Both the position numbers and the translations under genes were made by a program. A stretch of 64,000 nucleotides of DNA from positions 372,001-436,000 of the forward strand of contig NZ_MKZO01000025.1 in NCBI RefSeq assembly GCF_001941965.1, given 5' to 3'. This DNA is from Pseudomonas putida. Its GTDB lineage: Bacteria > Pseudomonadota > Gammaproteobacteria > Pseudomonadales > Pseudomonadaceae. The notes under the pieces are model-generated. The model had not been told where the DNA came from. It saw only the letters and a program-made list of their open reading frames with translations, and did no database searches. Positions 61,634-64,000 of the stretch are shown piece after piece (within the stretch, counting starts at the first letter, position 1; each line of letters opens with the position of its first letter).

Positions 61634-63903
61634 ATACTTCGGTTGAAATTCTCTCAACTATCACTCCGTCGCTAAGATGGCTTCCCGAGTTGAAAGGGTT
61701 TACTAGGGATTTTCTTAGAGCCAAATCACAGGATCCGAATGGTCCAAGTTATGAGGATTTAACTCAAGGAGTTGATTCGGTTTTGCATGAGGCGCAAAGA
61801 ATACTTGGTCGCTGTCTCCCTCCGTCGGAATCTGAAGGGCGGGAAACAGGATTGGTTGTTGGATATGTTCAAAGTGGCAAGACAATGTCTTTTGAAACTG
61901 TTATCGCGCTTGCTCGCGATAACGGGTATGGCCTGGTTATAGTCTTAGCAGGTACGAAAAATAACCTTAGAAATCAGTCGGAACATAGACTTCGAAAAGA
62001 CTTAGGTATCGAGGATGGGGGGGATGATTGGTCTCATATTTCCAATCCTACCAAAGCATCGTTGAATAAAATTGAAACTCGGATTGGTGCTTGGGTAAAG
62101 AAGTCGGGAAAGAAGTCATTGCTAATTACAGTATTAAAGCATGGCGGACATTTAGAGCGACTGGCAGATGTATTAAGCAAAGTGAAGCTTTCTGACGTAC
62201 CGGCTCTGATCATTGATGATGAGAGTGATCAGGCGAGTTTGAATACAAAAGCAGCAAAAAATCGTAAGTTACACGTTTTTGATGACGAAAGAAGTGCAAC
62301 TTATGAAAAAATTCTAAATTTACGGGCTGTGCTTCCACATCATTCTTATTTGCAATATACGGCAACTCCTCAGGCTAACTTGCTAATTGCTCAGGCTGAT
62401 CTTTTGAATGCTTCGTTTGCCGAGGTTATTACCCCCGGAGATGCTTATGTTGGTGGGAAGTCATTTTTCTTGGATAATCGAAATTTAATATTTCAGATTC
62501 CACCCGAGGAAGTTCCGGGGAAAGATAATATTCTGAATGGTCCGCCAAAAAGTTTACTAAAATCTCTTCGGTTTTTCTTGTTGGCAGCTGCGCACCATTC
62601 CTTGACTCGCGAAAAAGGTATGTCAGGAAAGGACCGCAACCGCTCAATGATGGTGCATCCTGCGCTCAAAACTTCTTCGCATAAAGAATATAAAGCTTGG
62701 GTTGACAAAGCGAAAGCAGGCATTACAAGTTTTGTTGAGGGCCAATATCCGAAGAATCCCGCTGCTGTTATAAAGTTCTTTGCGGACGAGTACGAATCCT
62801 TGCTCTCTTCTGAGCCTGATCTTAAGTCATTGCCCGACCTTATTGCGGCATTAATCGATGACGTATTTGACGAGCTTTTGGTTGTTGAGGTGAATGGCAC
62901 TCCGGATGCAGAGAAGAATATTAGTTGGAAGGAGACTAAGTATTGGATCTTAGTCGGTGGGGCCAAACTCGACCGCGGCTACACAGTTGAGGGGCTTTGT
63001 GTAACATACATGCCACGTCCTTTGGGCGGGCTTCCTGCCGCGGACACATTGCAGCAGCGCGCCCGTTTTTTTGGTTATAAAAAAAGATATCTTGGCTTGT
63101 GTCGAGTATTTGTGCAGCCAAGTGTTCAATTGGCTTTTACTGAATATGTTGAGCACGAAGAGTTTGTTCGGTCAGCTTTGGTAAAGCACCGTGGAAAGCC
63201 ATTAACTGAATGGCGTCGAGATTTTGTATTGACGGATTTGCTGAGGCCGACTAGACCGAACATCGTAGGTCTAGGCAGTCGAAGAGTTCCTGCGAATGGA
63301 TGGTTGGTACCCAATGTTCTCCAGAGGGATGAGGCGGCACGGCAATCAAACAGAGAATTGTTGTTGGAGGTTGTTGAAAGCTGGAGGCTTCGCTTTGGTC
63401 CTGTAAAAAATGCTAGTGAGCTATCAAAGTTTTCGACTCTCAATGGACGCTCACCACACGATGTGTTTGATGGGGTTCCTTTGCGTGTTGTGCTTGATGA
63501 GTTTTTGCTTAAGATTATTGTACGAGATCCGAGAGATGCTGAGGAGCACAGTGCTATGATCTTGTGTCTATCTATACTGCTTAGCAGAAATGAAGGATTG
63601 ATGGCAGATGTTTATCTAATGAACAAACTCAATGTGGGTTATCGTACGCGCTATCCTGGACGTGGCTTACCCGCTTCACATGGTGATGCGCCTATTAACC
63701 AGTATTTTAGTCAAAGTGAAGGATCGTTCAACGATAGAGATTATTGCTCAGGTGAGCGAGTCACGCTGCAACTAAGAAGGTTTAATTTGGGTGTCACTGC
63801 AAGGGATAGAAAAAGCGCTGATGTTAGCGATGTCACTTGGTTTGCCTTAAATATCCCAGGAAGAATGAAAAAAATGTTGTTGGTTGAGGAGAGGGTTATG
63901 TAG
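61630..63903 (+). CDS. Z1-domain protein, superfamily II helicase-like ATPase
   Basis: 757 residues. Walker A GYVQSGKT (78-85), Walker B LIIDDESDQAS (D196, D197, E198), motif III QYTATPQANLL (242-252), the Z1 block VGGAKLDRGYTVEGL (442-456) and a motif VI-like DTLQQRARFFGYK (472-484) are all intact. The Z1 domain is known almost only from operons with a MORC-like ATPase and a C5 methylase, where it is thought to move on or remodel DNA for a partner nuclease. It is coupled to the GHKL gene (ATGA). The codon use is AT-rich. Confidence 0.9.
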   Translation: MNTSVEILSTITPSLRWLPELKGFTRDFLRAKSQDPNGPSYEDLTQGVDSVLHEAQRILGRCLPPSESEGRETGLVVGYVQSGKTMSFETVIALARDNGYGLVIVLAGTKNNLRNQSEHRLRKDLGIEDGGDDWSHISNPTKASLNKIETRIGAWVKKSGKKSLLITVLKHGGHLERLADVLSKVKLSDVPALIIDDESDQASLNTKAAKNRKLHVFDDERSATYEKILNLRAVLPHHSYLQYTATPQANLLIAQADLLNASFAEVITPGDAYVGGKSFFLDNRNLIFQIPPEEVPGKDNILNGPPKSLLKSLRFFLLAAAHHSLTREKGMSGKDRNRSMMVHPALKTSSHKEYKAWVDKAKAGITSFVEGQYPKNPAAVIKFFADEYESLLSSEPDLKSLPDLIAALIDDVFDELLVVEVNGTPDAEKNISWKETKYWILVGGAKLDRGYTVEGLCVTYMPRPLGGLPAADTLQQRARFFGYKKRYLGLCRVFVQPSVQLAFTEYVEHEEFVRSALVKHRGKPLTEWRRDFVLTDLLRPTRPNIVGLGSRRVPANGWLVPNVLQRDEAARQSNRELLLEVVESWRLRFGPVKNASELSKFSTLNGRSPHDVFDGVPLRVVLDEFLLKIIVRDPRDAEEHSAMILCLSILLSRNEGLMADVYLMNKLNVGYRTRYPGRGLPASHGDAPINQYFSQSEGSFNDRDYCSGERVTLQLRRFNLGVTARDRKSADVSDVTWFALNIPGRMKKMLLVEERVM

Positions 63904-64000
63904 TCTCCTGGCTCTTGTTTTTATCTTAATTGTGGTCTGGGCGGTGATTGCGACGTTTAGATTGGTTCTTTGTCGTAAAATTTTCATGTTCAGCTTCAAG
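63869..64000. other. Right-edge sequence with two incompatible open frames
   Basis: On the plus strand a frame open from 63869 contains a hydrophobic segment (LLALVFILIVVWAVIATF) overlapping the Z1 gene end. On the minus strand a frame ending with TAA at 63926 reads ENFTTKNQSKRRNHRPDHN, like the hydrophilic tail of a convergent gene. The window ends before either can be judged. Confidence 0.25.

Overview
The window is high-GC chromosomal DNA of a fluorescent Pseudomonas, most likely of the P. fluorescens group. The evidence is a pyoverdine (pvd) locus with PvdS-type iron-starvation promoters, many Pseudomonas REP/REPIN palindromes with the core GTGGGAGCTGGCTTGCCAGC, and a gene order from the AraC regulator through fadH, nadK, pepN and the bat/moxR genes to gdhB. 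That order matches, as I recall it, the PA3094 to PA3068 region of P. aeruginosa.

Bases 1-19146 are the end of a pyoverdine peptide-synthetase locus. A 5'-truncated NRPS (E tail, C-A-T-E, C-A-T) is followed by a C-A-T-TE terminal NRPS. The binding-pocket residues I read predict Thr (epimerised), Thr, and tentatively Gly. Two tandem FpvA-like TonB-dependent receptors and the exporter gene pvdE follow on the minus strand. TAAAT-N16-CGT boxes lie upstream of the first receptor and of pvdE. The second receptor carries an N-terminal signalling domain and instead has a Fur-like box.

Bases 19276-53168 are mostly conserved housekeeping and envelope genes: a DUF2242 lipoprotein, a 28-residue small protein, an AraC regulator with a nitrilase-fold protein, fadH, a PLP-dependent deaminase, cytochrome b561 and a DUF1853 protein. 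Next comes a tight operon of nadK, a metallophosphatase, a rhomboid protease, a DUF1315 protein and a DUF2797 protein. After pepN come a YCF48 propeller/RND permease pair, a propeller lactonase, the sbcD-sbcC-GST operon, and the six-gene moxR/DUF58/DUF4381/batA/batB/batD operon. Gaps between operons hold REPINs, hairpins and one MITE-like repeat.

Bases 53512-58377 encode the large NAD-dependent glutamate dehydrogenase GdhB. From about 58.4 kb the base composition drops and AT-ending codons become common. Three tightly packed genes follow: a C5-cytosine methyltransferase, a MORC/MutL-like GHKL ATPase and a Z1-domain superfamily II helicase-like ATPase. This is a laterally acquired modification/defence operon of the kind in which MORC ancestors were described, and it runs off the right edge before the expected nuclease gene. 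It is the most interesting system in the window.
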